DNA of 64,000 nucleotides from Ceratotherium simum simum (GCF_000283155.1 NW_004454170.1:16928759-16992758), one strand, 5' to 3'; positions 34,432-46,436 are shown, numbered from the stretch's first letter. Notes: generated from the sequence alone by a model not told the origin. Numbers and translations: made by a program.

Positions 34432-37400
34432 AAACTGCCCTGGAAGTTGCACATATTAAAAACTGAGCTGCTGGATTGCTCCACTATTTCACTGAATTAA
34501 TCTCTGAGTCTTGAAAATAGGTCAGTTCAGTTAAACAGTTGTGTCTTTCAGGAGGTGGTGATGCAGGTGGACTTCCAAAGTTAGGTCTATGGTGCATTCA
34601 ATCAGGTATTCAATAAGAGGTATTTATATGGAAACAAAACAAAAACAATGTTTAATGATTGGGGCAAATTATAAACCAGTTTCTGAGTTCTGAGGGTAGC
34701 CAGTTGAGAAGATTTCTAGATGTTGGTCTCAAAGCATCTTCAGATAGAGCAAGGGCAGGCAGTGGCAATCTGACAAATTTTCCTGGTTTGCAGTTTGAAT
34801 GTCTCTGGTGATATTTTTGAGTGGCCCACACAGTAATTGGCATGAAGATTGTCTATATGTGAGCTGTTGTGGTGTGTTCTCGAAGTTTATCTGAGGTTGT
34901 CCAACTTTAGCTTGTCTGGCTTTGGAAAAAGGGCAGTTTTAGTCGTCAATGATTCCAAGTTAGAAGGGTGGGAGAAAAATTGGGAACATTAGTTTGGAGA
35001 GTTGTAGCCAAATATTAGAGCAAATTAGAAGAATTCAGGATCTAGTTGAGTTTACAGGTAGAAAATAAAACTTCAAAGACAATTAACAGAACTAGAATCT
35101 AATCTCCACAAGTATTTCTAATAGTTTCTACTGAAATGTAATTTTTCTCTCTACAATTATCAGAAAGCTGTACTTGTCAAAAGTCCTTTTCTTGAATCTC
35201 CTTGAAGATGAAGTACTTTTGCAGGAACACTTTTGTAAAGCATCAAAGTAAAACAATAACTCTCTGTAAATGACAAAAGACTCAAAAATGTCCATTATTA
35301 AAGATTGGATGAGAGTTCATTATAATGGAATTGACAAGGAAATTTGGTTATTTCTGTAACATACAACATTTTATGATAATAACTGGGATTATGACTGATA
35401 ACATTAAACCAGGACATATCAGATTTCTAGGAATTTCACCTAATTTCTGGAACACTTATAACATATACCTATACAGACACAACATAAATAAGCCTTGGTA
35501 TTCCTTCTTATTTGGCAACGCTTCCCATGTAATTTAATATATCAAATAAACCTAATTTGGTTAGCATCTCCCTTTTTATAAAAAGAGAGAACAAATCCTT
35601 TGAGATTCCAGGGTCCATCTGGAAAATTTCAAAGTTGGTTCGAGATTAAAAAGACTTTATTTAGAATTTAATTTTTGGGAATTTTGTCAAAAATATCAAA
35701 AAGGTTTTAAAACACATGGTCAAATAGAATCATAGGTCTCTATAAAACATACTTAGTTATCTATTGAATCAGAGTGACAATTAAAGATTTCACAGGCAAA
35801 TATAGAAGGTTATATAGTTCTGAATGAAACTTAGCTCTTTTTATATTGAGCCATAATAGGTTTAAGTCATCAAAGACTTGATATGAAATACAGGAAATTA
35901 TTTTGGCAAGACACAAAATCTTTGTTTTCTAGGCAGATTACTTAAAGGTAAAGAAAAATCTTTCACAATATCTTATCAAGAGCAGACCAATAGTCCAAGA
36001 AAACTTTGTTCTTTTATCAGATGAAAGAAAATTAAGTTCCAGTTTTATATAAGTACACTATTGATATTAAAGCTTAATGTTAAAACCCTTATAACAAATT
36101 TTTTCAATCTTATCTAGCTTGATCACACATAAAATTCCTTTCCCCAGGATTCCTTTCCACAAACCTCTACAACTTTTTTTTCATGTTTATTTTGTCCTAT
36201 GTTTTTCCTCTTTCCTATTTTGGAATAACCAGAAATAACTAGTCTCTCTTTAGGACAAAAGTATTTTTTTTTCCCCTAGACAAAATGCATTTCTATTTCT
36301 CATACTTTCTTATATTGAAAACACACATCTTACTTTCCTTGCATATGGATATGTTTGCCTCATTATTTCTAGTAGTTTTAATTACACGTATGAGAATTTT
36401 TAACTCTTAAAAACCTTAACTAAAAAGTGAGCAATTGTGAACTGTCTGTTATAGCAGCAGTCTTTGGCAAATTTATGAATACACTTCATAATTCTAAAGA
36501 CATATACTTCCTCGTAGTACAATTTTTCAATGTGGTATGAAACATGTTTACTAACAGACCCAAATATCTTTAGTTTTTCTGTAATAAAAAGCCAAAAGTA
36601 GATAAACCTATATACAGTAATTAATGTTTCTGTGTTTTATCTTATTTGGAAATGATCTAGATAGTCAATGAATTTCCATCATTTAATTTAACTTAGCAAA
36701 ACTCTAAGGGTGTAAGTTACCAGTGATTTAAGAAACTGTTTAAGTAGACACACAATAAAACAATTATTGCTAAAAAGTTCACCTAAAAACTTTTATCTCA
36801 CTTATATCTATTTAATTCATTTGTTATTAACAATCATCTTTAGATTACTTATGAAAATTTCATCAGACATGGGGCCAGCCTGGTGACACAGTGGTGAAGT
36901 GCGTGTGCTCTGCTTCGGCGGCCTGGGGTTCACAGGTTCAGATCCTGGGGGGGGCACCAATACACCACTTGTCAAGCCATGCTGTGGCGGCATCCCATAT
37001 AAAGTAGAAGAAGATGGGCACGGATGTTAGCCCAGGGCCAATCTTCCTTAGCAAAAAGAGGAGGATTGGCATTGGATGTTAGCTCAGGGCTAATCTTCCT
37101 CACACACACACACAAAAATTCATGAGACATTAAAGCAGTGAGCCATCGTCTTAAGTTATTTTTTTTTTTGCTGACAAATTTTGTAACAGAGATAACATAA
37201 GCCTATTTGACTTTCAGTAAACCTAAGTAGAATAAAAATATTACATTTAATACTGATAACTCTAAAGACATATCTGTATTAATTAAACCAACAAACTTAA
37301 ACCAGCTTTTATTGACTGAAAATTATCCTAGATGATGTGAACTTGAAAAATATTTGGGTTAGTTTCTATTATATATTTAATTTATTTAAGTGCTTAATTT

Positions 37401-39360
37401 ACTTTAAGCCAATTAAATAGAGCTCTTTTACAAATTAATTTTGGCAATACTATCCAAAGTAGAAAAATATCATATTTATAACATACATACATAGACATAC
37501 ATAAACATACAGACAGACACAAACAGAGATTGCATAGCTTTAATTCTAAAATTTTAGCCATGAATCAAGTACAATGCAAAATTCACTAGTTTATAAGTAA
37601 TTCTGTCTCTGGCAGATGGAACAAGTTAAGGTTACCCACTTTAAAGCTTTTTTTGCTATTTGTGGAGAAGACTTTTAGGATTTCTATTTGCCATTCACAA
37701 GTAATCTTAAGGAGGCTGTGGTCTAGAGTTTGGGCAAGAGAGTCTTTCTAGCAGTTTGTATTTTTAAACAGCCCCTTTTCTCTTTCTCTCTCTCTCTTTT
37801 TTTTTAAGTCTCAAGCAAGTTTTAGTTACCTCCTGGGGTGTTTACATTTCAAAGACATGGTAAGATTTACATCTTCAAGGGACAGAGAAAGAATGCAATT
37901 TTTTCCTCAGAGTTTTGGAGTATATTTGTCTATTATTAGAAGTCTAGGGTAATTACTACTTAAAATTTTTCTTCTTTTTCTTAAGTATAGGAAATTTTGT
38001 TGCCAATATCTTGATCTTTCATAATATCTACACGCATTTTGAGAGGAACAGGTGAGGTTTTGAGATTGTTAAAGATAGGTGGGCTTTGAAATGCTTCTAG
38101 AGTTGCATTTCTGGTTTTGTAGAGATTTGTAAGACAAAGATAGTTGCTTCTATTAGCCCCTGAACACTGGCCTCCAGCTGATCCATTTCCTGATTACTTG
38201 CCTGGGAATTTGCTGAGGAAACAGAGTGGTTTTTAAGAAGGAGAATTTACTTTAGATTTTTGTTCTAAGTCTAATTTCTGTTCTTTCATCTTGTTAAGGG
38301 AATCCCCAAGGCTAGTTGTTGTATTCCTTTGTCGCCACTTTTTACTTTTGTCATCCTATAAGTACAAATAAGACAATTGTTTAAGAGGAGAGCTCTCTAA
38401 AAATTTTTTTCTTTTAAATATAGCCCATCATAAATATAGATCCATCATCTGGCCATTGACAAGTAGGATCTAGTAAACTCAATCGTGCCTCAAACCAACA
38501 AGCCTTTTTATGGCTTAACGAAGAATACAAGAGGCATCCCACTAGCGAGTGCAAAAGATGCAACCCTCACAAAATTCAGAAAGTTCACTCCTTGAGTCAG
38601 CCTAAGGAAACAAAGGGCTTTGTTGTCCCAGGCGGTAAGAATTGTATAGAGAAAATGGTGTCTCTGGTCCCTCATGGGAACATGAGACACCTCCAGTCAC
38701 AGACTCACTAACCTGTGACACTGAGCAGGTGCTGCTGGAGAGAGAGTTTTCTAGCACTAACAAGACAACAAAAGTTGAGATGACAAAGGCCCCTTATGGA
38801 CTGGGACCCCTTATAACAAACTCCCCTGAGAGCTGGCACTGCCAGACAAAGAGAACGCTGCTTGTGATTTCATGTCTCAGAATCCCAGTCTATTCTACTG
38901 GCCATCAGATGCACAGCAGTATGTGTACCTTCTGGATGGCAGAGGCCAGAGAGACTATTCTCACTGGTCACAAACTGAGCTCTCAGGACACAGAACAAGA
39001 TGAAAGGAAAACTTCATCAGACCTACGGTTTCCTGACAAATGACACAGAAGACAGAGATAAAAGAAAACAATGACCATCTCTAGGAGGAATTGGATCAAT
39101 AGAAATCTAAAGTACTCATAACAAATCTTTACCAGAGTTGCTATACCTAAGAAACAAATCCACAAAAGCATTTTCTCCCACTAATCTAAATTTTGAAAAA
39201 GAAAAGGACTCTCACCACTCTCACTTCCATCAGACCCTGCAGGCAGAGATCCAGGAAACTGATGTGGTAAGAATTCTTACCTTCTGCTGGCACTTGTCAG
39301 ATGTCCTAGGATCTCTCAGCTGCGGCAGCCTTGGAGCAAGCAGTATCCAGCCAGAGAAGA
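34432..39360 (-). pseudogene. Decayed proviral interior without coding capacity
   Basis: About 4.9 kb including one 243-bp ERE. The longest minus-strand frames are about 60 codons and scattered. I could not place gag, protease, polymerase or envelope motifs. The region is strongly AT-rich in 34.6-38.0 kb and more balanced in 38.5-39.3 kb, next to the 5' LTR. A 133-codon plus-strand frame at 38642-39043 is antisense to the provirus and is probably chance. Confidence 0.6.
36871..37113 (+). mobile_element. ERE SINE (ERE1 type), sense
   Basis: Begins 'ggggccagcctggtgacac' and ends in a CA-rich tail instead of pure poly-A. A 17-bp TSD, aaaatttcatcagacat (36854-36870) and aaaaattcatgagacat (37114-37130), matches at 15 of 17 positions. 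It lies inside the provirus, so it is younger. Confidence 0.93.
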
Positions 39361-39378
39361 CTTCTGTCTGGCTTGCCA
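39361..39378 (-). other. Primer-binding-site candidate
   Basis: On the minus strand this reads tggcaagccagacagaag, starting with the TGG expected to pair with a tRNA CCA end, 4 bp after the 5' LTR. The tRNA is not identified; an arginine tRNA is a guess. Confidence 0.45.
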
Positions 39379-39382
39379 AACC

Positions 39383-39858
39383 TGTAGGGGAGAAAAACTT
39401 TCCTTTCTCCCTTTGTAGGTTCTTTGGCTGGCCTAATAATTAAATTGACATAAGACAGATTAACAGGAGAAAAACAGATTTAATTTTTCATGTATGGGAA
39501 TCCCAAAGATGTAAGGCTCTAAAAGTCAGGTAATTAAGGCTTATAAGCCATCCTGAGCTAAGGAGAAGGGGGTAGGGGTCTGGGACTTCAAAGGAGAGGA
39601 AAACCATTCATAGAAAGTTGGGAAGAGCAAATGTTGGATAAACAAATATTTGCCATGCCATGCAGATAAGTTCTTCCAATGTAGAAAGTTATCTCTAGTA
39701 ATAGCTCTCTTTCTGGTACAGGCCCCCCTATCCTTTAGGCAATTAAGGGGGAGGTAAAAAGCTCTTCTTGAGTCTGTTGGGCCTTGATTGTCTTCAGCTC
39801 AAAATAATATACGTGCCAAAGTGGCACATTCTAGGGTGGCCTGCCCTGAACTCCATCA
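39383..39858 (-). repeat. 5' LTR of the antisense provirus
   Basis: On the plus strand it begins TGTAGGGG and ends CTCCATCA. It is collinear with 33936-34418. It is followed by the catg duplication and then the right end of the interrupted hAT element. Confidence 0.9.
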
Positions 39859-39901
39859 CATGGCTCACATTATACTTCTATTGGCCAGGGCTAATCTGGA
39901 T

Positions 39902-40865
39902 CACCATAACTCTCCTCAATGTGCATTAAATACTTGTCTAGTGAACAGCTGTTTATTTGCTTCTACTTTCCCTTTGAAATTTACCAAAGATAATTGGCTT
40001 TTAGAATTGTCAACCATTCCTCATTTCCTTCTTCCATCTGTTCTCAATTAGGAAAAAGACAAAGCAAAATTCAGTACTAACAACAACAATATCAACAGAA
40101 GATATCCTCTGAGCCATCCAGCCCCTAGCAGCAAGCCAAGGAAGGCAAGCTGGGATTAGGGAGTGAGTGGGTAACCAGGGATGGTGGCAGGATGGAGTGA
40201 GCAGTCTCTTAGGCCTAGGAGGTGACATAAGCAATTTTCCCAGAACCATCTTGACACAAGCAATAAATCAAGTAAACAAGGCAGAAGGTCACTGGAACCT
40301 GGTCTCAGCCAGTCTTGGTGCGACTTGCCCGTTTCACGTGAGCCAAGGGACTGGTGAAGTCTCCTCATTCACCAGCCCACCTGAAAAACACACCTTTCTG
40401 CTTGTATGGTGTAAGAAATTGCAGAATTTGGAGATCCAAATGGGGAGAGGGAAGGGAAATAACTAGGAATTGGAAAAGCCCTAACGATTTTTTTTTCCCA
40501 GCTCTCCTTTTAAGGGCTTCTGGAGACAGAAGGGGATTACAAGTTAGGGAAGAGCTTACTAGTTAGCTGGTAACTAGCTTACTAGTTAGCTTACTAGTTA
40601 CCTTACTCGTTAGCTGGGTTTATCTGATTAATCCTGGGGAGCCTGGGTAACAATTCAATCCAACAAAATCTACTGAAGTATGGAGAGTTAAGAAAGTTTT
40701 GAAGCCAGAGGCCCTACGCCCATTCCTTGGATGGGGGAGTGGGTGGAAGGAATAAGATAGGGCCAGGAGCTGCCTGTTCTGGGAACAACAAAGCCCCCAG
40801 GCCAGATGGAGTTGGCCCAAGACTTTGCTCCCTCCATAGATCTGAGTCTCCCATTCTAGCCTTAC
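39902..40865. other. Unassigned, possibly the tail of the split L2
   Basis: The first 100 bp may continue the L2 interrupted at 33652, though the match is weak. A short tandem patch lies at 40552-40617. Otherwise nothing is recognised. Confidence 0.4.
40552..40617 (+). repeat. Short degenerate tandem repeat
   Basis: Variants of an 11-12 bp unit around 'gcttactagtta' recur about five times, some as 'gttagctggtaacta'. Confidence 0.7.
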
Positions 40866-40869
40866 TTGC

Positions 40870-41350
40870 TTTCAGCTCCACTCATTCATTCATTCATTCC
40901 AGAAATATTGAGGGCCTACTAATGAGCAAGGAAGTCCTCTCTGAGGAAGTGACATTTAATCCAAGATCTGGAGGGAAGGATTACTCGCTGCCATTTTGAC
41001 ATCATGGAGATTTTATGTGTGCATTTATTCATTCATCAAACATTTATTGAGTGCCTTTTATGGCCAGGCTCTCTGTGGGCACTGCTAAAAAAGATGAATA
41101 AGTCAGGGACTGTGCCCTAGAGGAATTTATGATCCAGTGGAGGAGACTGACAAGTCAACAAGAAAGCCATTATAAGGGTAATTCAACACAGCTGAGCTAG
41201 ATGATCTCTAAGGGGCATTCCCATGTCTAAACATTCTATTGTCTAATAAGTTCTTACTGTATGTCTAGTACTTGGGGATGCCCATTTTCTCCAAGGATTT
41301 TATAATTCAACCATAGATAGAAGGCACGCCTATATGAAATATTAAGATCT
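40870..41350 (-). mobile_element. L2 LINE 3' fragments, antisense
   Basis: Three patches carry the complement of the L2 end. They begin 'cattcattcattcattcc' (about 40882), 'attcattcatcaaacattta' (about 41028) and 'ttcttactgtatgtctagta' (about 41251), each followed by 'ggcactg/cttggggat'-like sequence. They may be separate insertions or local duplications. Confidence 0.65.
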
Positions 41351-41779
41351 CAGAAACCAGCCTGTAGCAAATTATTCATATGTTCTCAGCTCAGCCCCTA
41401 TCTACCCAGAGAGACTATTAAAGCTTTTTTAATCAATCAGGCCTAACACCTCTCCCTTAACCATTTTTAAATCCCCTCCAGTTTGTGGCAAGGTGTATGT
41501 GCACTGCCTTTTTTCTCAGGGTCCTGTGAGAAGGTCTGGAATTAGGGTTTAGGTACCATTCATCTGTTACCTGCTTTGAGCAAGACGTCTCCTGAGTCTC
41601 CGCCACTCCATCTGTGGTATTCAATTTACATAAACCGAGGTCTATTCTGAGTCCTAGGGAAAAGGAGGGGCATCGCACTGGGAAATTAGTTGATCTCCTG
41701 GAAGCAAAAGCCCACAGTGAGTCTGCTCTTGCCATGGACTTCTAGAGTTGCTGACCATCCTTTGAGAAACTTCAAACAT
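41351..41779. other. Unassigned stretch
   Basis: No recognised feature. Confidence 0.4.
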
Positions 41780-41790
41780 TGCCTTAAGAT

Positions 41791-42030
41791 ATTTTTTTTT
41801 TTTTTTTGAGGATGATCGTCCCTGAGCTAACATCTGCCAATCTTTCTCTTTTTTGCTGAGGAAGATTGGCCCTGGGCGAACATCCATGCTCATCTTCCTC
41901 TACTTTATATGGGACGCTGCCACAGCATGGATTGACAAGCATTGGTGCACACCCGGGATCCGAACCGGCAAACCCTGGGCCACCGCAGTGGATAGTGGCA
42001 CTTAACCGCTTGCGCCACCGGGCCGGCCCC
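41791..42030 (-). mobile_element. ERE SINE (ERE1 type), antisense
   Basis: Poly-T head, 'gaggaagattggccctgggc', 'gccaccgggccggcccc'. TSD tgccttaagat is at 41780-41790 and 42032-42042. Confidence 0.93.
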
Positions 42031-42089
42031 ATGCCTTAAGATTTTTAAGCAGGGAAGAAAGTGCTTCATCTGAACGATTGGGTAGGTTG

Positions 42090-42420
42090 GATCCTCCACT
42101 TCCTCCTTTTATCCCTTCTCTGTAGCAATCTGCGATCCCAACCATTCCATCCCTCTGATACTTTGCTGAAATCACTTCCACTATATTCTCCAGTGACCTC
42201 CGTTTTGCCAAATCCATATCTACTTGCGTCTGTGGAGTATCAACAACTCCCAAAATTCTATCTTCCTTTGGCTTTTTGGGAAACCTGTCTTCCTTGGTTG
42301 TCCTCCTACATTTCTAGCTGTGCATCTTTTAATCTCCTTCACCTCCTTTGGCTGACCTTTGAAATGGATGTTCCTCAGGAGTCCTTGGCTTTCTCTTTTT
42401 CTCACTTTATTCATAGTTCT
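42090..42420 (+). mobile_element. L2 LINE ORF2 fragment, sense
   Basis: 'cagtgacctccgttttgcc', 'gtcttccttggttgtcctcc' and 'atggatgttcctcaggagtc' fit the middle of L2 ORF2. The local 122-codon open frame is a repeat remnant. Confidence 0.65.
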
Positions 42421-42639
42421 TGGCCGTAAATAACAAGATCCTAGTTTCAGCTACTATATAGACATGGATTGGGCTCTCAGAACTAGAACAGGCCCTTATC
42501 TCTCATCTGACATTTAGCACATGTCTTAAACTGCTTGCTAGACCTCTGTTGGATGAACTTAACCCCTAAACCAATTCTTGTCCTGTTATGCTATCTTGGG
42601 GGCTGGTATTACCAAGAACATACCTAGACTTATGCTCCC

Positions 42640-43050
42640 TGTCATAGCATTTATTCAATGAAGATGTATTGATCCCTTACTGTATCCTAGGCACTGGGCC
42701 CTGTACTGGGGGTACAAGAGAAATAAGACACAACCCCTGCCCACAAAGGACTGGGCCTTGGAGACAGGTAAACAATCAGAGAAATGCACCGTAGGACAAC
42801 ATCAGAGGGATAAGTGCAGGAATAGAAGCGTATACAAGATGCAAGACATAGAGAAAGCACAGTAGAGGGACTGACTGGGAGATGAAATATGAGGAAAGGC
42901 TTCCGTGAGAAGGTAATACCTGAGATGGGTTTTGAAAGACAAATAGGAATGGAATCCCCATGACAAGCAAGAGAGGTATTTTAGCCATTGAGAAGAGCAT
43001 GTAAAAGGCGTGAGTATGTGAAACCAAAGAGCCTATCTGAGAAAACATGA
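42640..43050 (-). mobile_element. L2 LINE 3' part, antisense
   Basis: 'gcatttattcaatgaagatg', 'ctgtatcctaggcactgggc', 'gggatgagatttgaaag'-like text (here 'gagatgggttttgaaagac') and 'aggcttccgtgagaagg' follow complement-of-L2 order. Confidence 0.75.
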
Positions 43051-43570
43051 GCAGTGTGATATTGATGGAGTGTAAAGTGCACGGCAAGGGGAGATGTGGC
43101 AGGAGGTGAACCTGGAGTAGCATGTCAGGGCCAAATCATAATAACAAGAGCAATCATAGCTACAATTAACAAAGTGTACTTTGCGTGCAAGTCCACAGTG
43201 CTTAATCTGCCCTGTGTTGTTATTCTCATGCTACAGCAAGGAGCCCGAGAGTCTACATATCTGATATGGTTTAGCTAAAATTCACACCCAGAATTCTTTG
43301 ACTCCAAAGCCTGTGCCCTTTGCCATACACCCTGCTGCATGCATGATGTTAAAATATCCTTCCCTCAGGGAGCTTATAACGTAGTGCAGGCTAGAGAAGC
43401 CTGGGTGCAGGGGGTTGCAGCGAGGGTGGGAGAGGGCCTCTGCGCCTGTTTGCAGGGTCAGGAGCTAGGATGAAGCTGCCTTTTAGCCACAGCTGGTGGT
43501 GGGCTGGGTCTCGGCTACTCCAGGAAGTCGCTGCCTCTGGGTAGTGGACAGTTCTGAGGGAAGTCAAGAG
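43051..43570. other. Unassigned stretch, partly MIR-like
   Basis: A diverged MIR-complement patch may occupy 43,140-43,340 ('gctacaattaacaaagtgta', 'ctttgactccaaagcctgtg'). Otherwise nothing. Confidence 0.4.
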
Positions 43571-44440
43571 ATTTTTACGTCCATAACAGTTCTTTTCCTC
43601 GGCTTCCCATGCCCGCCTAACCTGCTTCCTTACCACCCTCCCCTCTCTGCAAATCATCTTCAACACCATCCAAATTTGACCTCATCAGTTTCCTACTTAA
43701 AATCCTCCTGCAGATCCTCATTGCCTTCAGGATAAAGCCCAATTCGTCACACTCCTTTGCTGACACACAAAGCCCTTCCTGGATAGGGCCCTGCCCACCC
43801 CCCTTGGCTCTGTCTCCCACCTGTAACTAGGTGCGGCAGCACTGCTTGGTCTGCCGTCCCACACCTCTGTATCGTCCCGGGTGCTGAAACCCCTGCCTGG
43901 AACGCTTTCCCCTCACCTGCCTTCCTAACCCCACACCTATCTTCCAGGACGGTGCACACACCACCTCCTCCAGGAAGCCTTGCCTGACTTCCCCAGGCTG
44001 GGCTAAAGGCCTCTCTTTTGTGCTCCAGACATACTTTATTGATACTTTGCTATCTACACACTTCTTATTACTCCCTTCTGATTGTGTTAGGTTCAACTCC
44101 CAGCCTGGCTGCTTCTTAACTTCTTGACCCTCGACAAGTCACTTAACCTCTTGAGACCTCAATTTACTCATCTATAAAAAGGGGAGAAAATAATATCTAC
44201 CTCATGAATGTGCTGTGAAGATTAAAGATACTAAAAATGTATTACAACATATATTAAATATTAGAATTTATTATTTTATATTATTATATGTTGTATCTCA
44301 AAACATATATTAAAATATATGTTAAAATGCTTTGTACAATGCCTTACATAGTGTAAGCACTAAATAAATGTTGCTGTTAATTCTAACTTACTCAGTATCT
44401 AGTACACTGCCTGGCATCTGGTAGATATTCAGTAGACATT
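43571..44440 (+). mobile_element. L2 LINE 3' half, sense, with nested MIR
   Basis: 'gacctcatcagtttcctac', 'cattgccttcaggataaagc', 'cacctcctccaggaagcctt' and 'cctgacttccccaggctggg' are classic L2. After the MIR at 44095-44380, the L2 terminus returns with 'ctagtacactgcctggcatc' and 'ggtagatattcagtaga'. The MIR therefore landed in the L2 3' UTR. Confidence 0.85.
44095..44380 (+). mobile_element. MIR SINE inside L2
   Basis: 'ggttcaactcccagcctgg', 'cgacaagtcacttaacctct', 'caatttactcatctataaaa', and a 'gcactaaataaatgttgctg' end. The centre is expanded by AT-rich, partly palindromic sequence (44,235-44,335). Confidence 0.78.
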
Positions 44441-45304
44441 TGGGTCTATATCTCTCCCCCTTTTTCAATGTTGACTTTGCCACTTGGTTCTCAATTCAGT
44501 TTTTTTTTTTTTTTTTGCTTTTTAAAAATTGAGTAAGGTGAGAAGGAAAGGGAGAAAAAAGATATTTGCATTGACTTACAGAGATTTCTCAGCCCTGGGC
44601 TGTGGTCCAGCCCCCAGGGGACTGCAGGGAGATGTTATTTCTGTAGATAAGAGAGCTTTGGCAGCTACCCTTGTCTTTCCCACTGGTCCCCCTTCCTTGC
44701 TCCCTGCAGAGATCCCTTCCTGCTTTCACTGCCTCCTCTGTCCACTCCTGAGCTCTCTGAAGATTTTCAAAGAGTGTGGTGGCAGCAGTGGTGGTATGGG
44801 GAGAAGGGGATTTTGTATGCAACTTAGGGGAAAAATCCAGCATTCTGAGACAGTCCCAGGAGAGATGAAGAAAGATGAGGTTGTATACTCTCCCTAAGGG
44901 CCTGAAGGCTTGGAGAGCTTTCTCTGAACAGAAGTATCCACCTGATCCTGTAAGGCAGAGGGGACAATTGTTCTTTTCCATGTTTTTCTTGAGCATTTGG
45001 AAGTCCTGAGAATAGGGAGTTCATTCATCAGATAAGAGTTCAGGGTGAGTGGGGAGCTGGACTAGATGAAGTGATTACTATGATTATATTTTCCAAACCA
45101 ATATAGGACAAACTATGGAACAAAAGAATTGTTGAAATCCTGATTTGTGATTTTATTTATGTAAAAGATCATGCAAAGATATAAAACAATGAAATCACAT
45201 TGGATGAAAGACCATGAATATTAAAGACCATAATTACACAGAAAAAAAAAGTGCTGTCAAAAATATTTTAATGTTTGTTTTACAATTTAATGTTTTACAA
45301 TAAA
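44441..45304. other. Unassigned stretch
   Basis: A T17-like run near 44,500 starts an otherwise unrecognised segment. A MIR3-like patch is possible near 45,040-45,090. Confidence 0.4.
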
Positions 45305-46436
45305 GAAGGTTTAATTCAGGTCTTTTGCCCACTTTTGCATTCAATTGTCTGTTTTTTCTTACTGATTTCCAGGAGTTGTCTAAGAATTCTGGCTATGGTT
45401 GCAAATATATCTTCTCATTCGGTCCTTGCCTTTTCATTCTTTTAATGGTGTCCTTTGAGGAACAGAATATTTAAATTGTAAGGAAATCTATGTTATCACT
45501 CTTTTCCTTTATGGATAGTCTTTTTTGTGCTGTTTAAGAAGTCTTTGCCTATCCCAATCATGACAATGACATGTCTTGACATGTCATGACAACATTCTAT
45601 GTCTTCTGCTAGAAGCTGTATTATAAAAGAGAATGTCCAGATGGCTAATAAGCACATGAAAAGATGCTCGACATCATTATTCTTCAGGGAAATCCAAATG
45701 AAAACTGTAAGGAGGTATCGCTACACCAGAATGGCTAAAAAAATAAATAGATAAAACAAAAACATACACTACCAAGTGTTAGAGAGGATGGGGAGCAACC
45801 GGAACTCTCATCCTTTGCTGGCGGGTGGGTAAATTGACACAGTAAATTAGTACAATCACATTGGAAAACTTTCTGTCAATATCTACTAAAGCTGAACATG
45901 AGCTTGCCCTATGACTTAACAATTTCATACCTAGGTTTATTCCCAACGAACATGTGCAGATATGTGCACCAAAACACAAAACTGTTCGCAGCGGTTTTAT
46001 TCATCATAGCTCCGAATTGGAAACAATCTACGTCTGTCAATAGTAGAATGGATAAATGCATGTAGTATATATATTCAATGGAATACTATATAGTAATGAA
46101 CAATAGCAAACTATTATTGCATGCAAGGACATATATGAATCTCACCCACATAATATTGAGCAAAAATAGCCAGATTTAAGAGGACATACTGTACGATTGC
46201 ATTTATATGAAGTTCAGAGTCAATAAAACTAATCTATGGTGAAAAAAGTCAGGATACTGGTTATCTTTGGTGGAGGTGGGGGTGGAGCTTGATTAGAAAG
46301 GAACAGAGGGAGTCTGCTTGGGTGCGGCTATACTATAGCTTAATCTAGGTGGCAGCTTTATGGTTGTATATGTTTATAAAAATTGATCCAGTGTCACTCA
46401 AAGATTTGGGCACTTTATGTCAATAAAAAAAGTTAA
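45305..46436 (+). mobile_element. L1M LINE with 5' inversion
   Basis: 45,305-45,610 is the complement of an ORF2 segment ('aggtcttttgcccacttttg', 'tttaatggtgtcctttgagg', 'gctgtttaagaagtctttgc'). From about 45,630 the element reads in sense ('ggctaataagcacatgaaa', 'aaatccaaatgaaaactgta', 'aatggaatactatatagtaa', 'gttatctttggtggaggtgg') to an AATAAA-like, A-rich end. The inverted part ends in the ORF2 sequence that directly precedes the sense part. This is the pattern left by twin priming. Confidence 0.8.

Larger units (their letters stand above)
33936..39858 (-). mobile_element. Endogenous retrovirus, two LTRs, class I-like, decayed
   Basis: Two LTRs in the same orientation (483 and 476 bp) enclose about 5.0 kb. 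The element is flanked by a perfect 4-bp TSD, catg (33932-33935 and 39859-39862). Four-base TSDs are typical of gammaretrovirus-like (ERV1) elements. A purine tract abuts the 3' LTR and a TGG-starting primer-site candidate lies near the 5' LTR. No gag, pol or env frame of useful length remains on the minus strand; the internal part is AT-rich and full of stops. An ERE later inserted at 36871. By eye the LTRs differ at roughly one base in ten, so the insertion is old. Confidence 0.85.
33661..39893. mobile_element. hAT-type DNA transposon split by a provirus
   Basis: The left piece (33661-33935) begins 'ctgtgctgtccagtatggta' and has 'ggctagtctgaattgagatg'. The right piece (39859-39893) ends 'tctattggccagggcta', an inverted match to the left end. 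The flanking 8-bp duplication atctagat (33653-33660) / atctggat (39894-39901) matches at 7 of 8 positions, the TSD length of hAT elements. It resembles a known mammalian hAT MITE with 'gctgtccaata' ends. Removing the provirus leaves about 0.31 kb. Confidence 0.78.

Noticed and set aside
38642..39043. 133-codon plus-strand frame in the proviral interior as a viral gene
   Set aside because: It is antisense to the provirus, which reads on the minus strand, and shows no retroviral motif.
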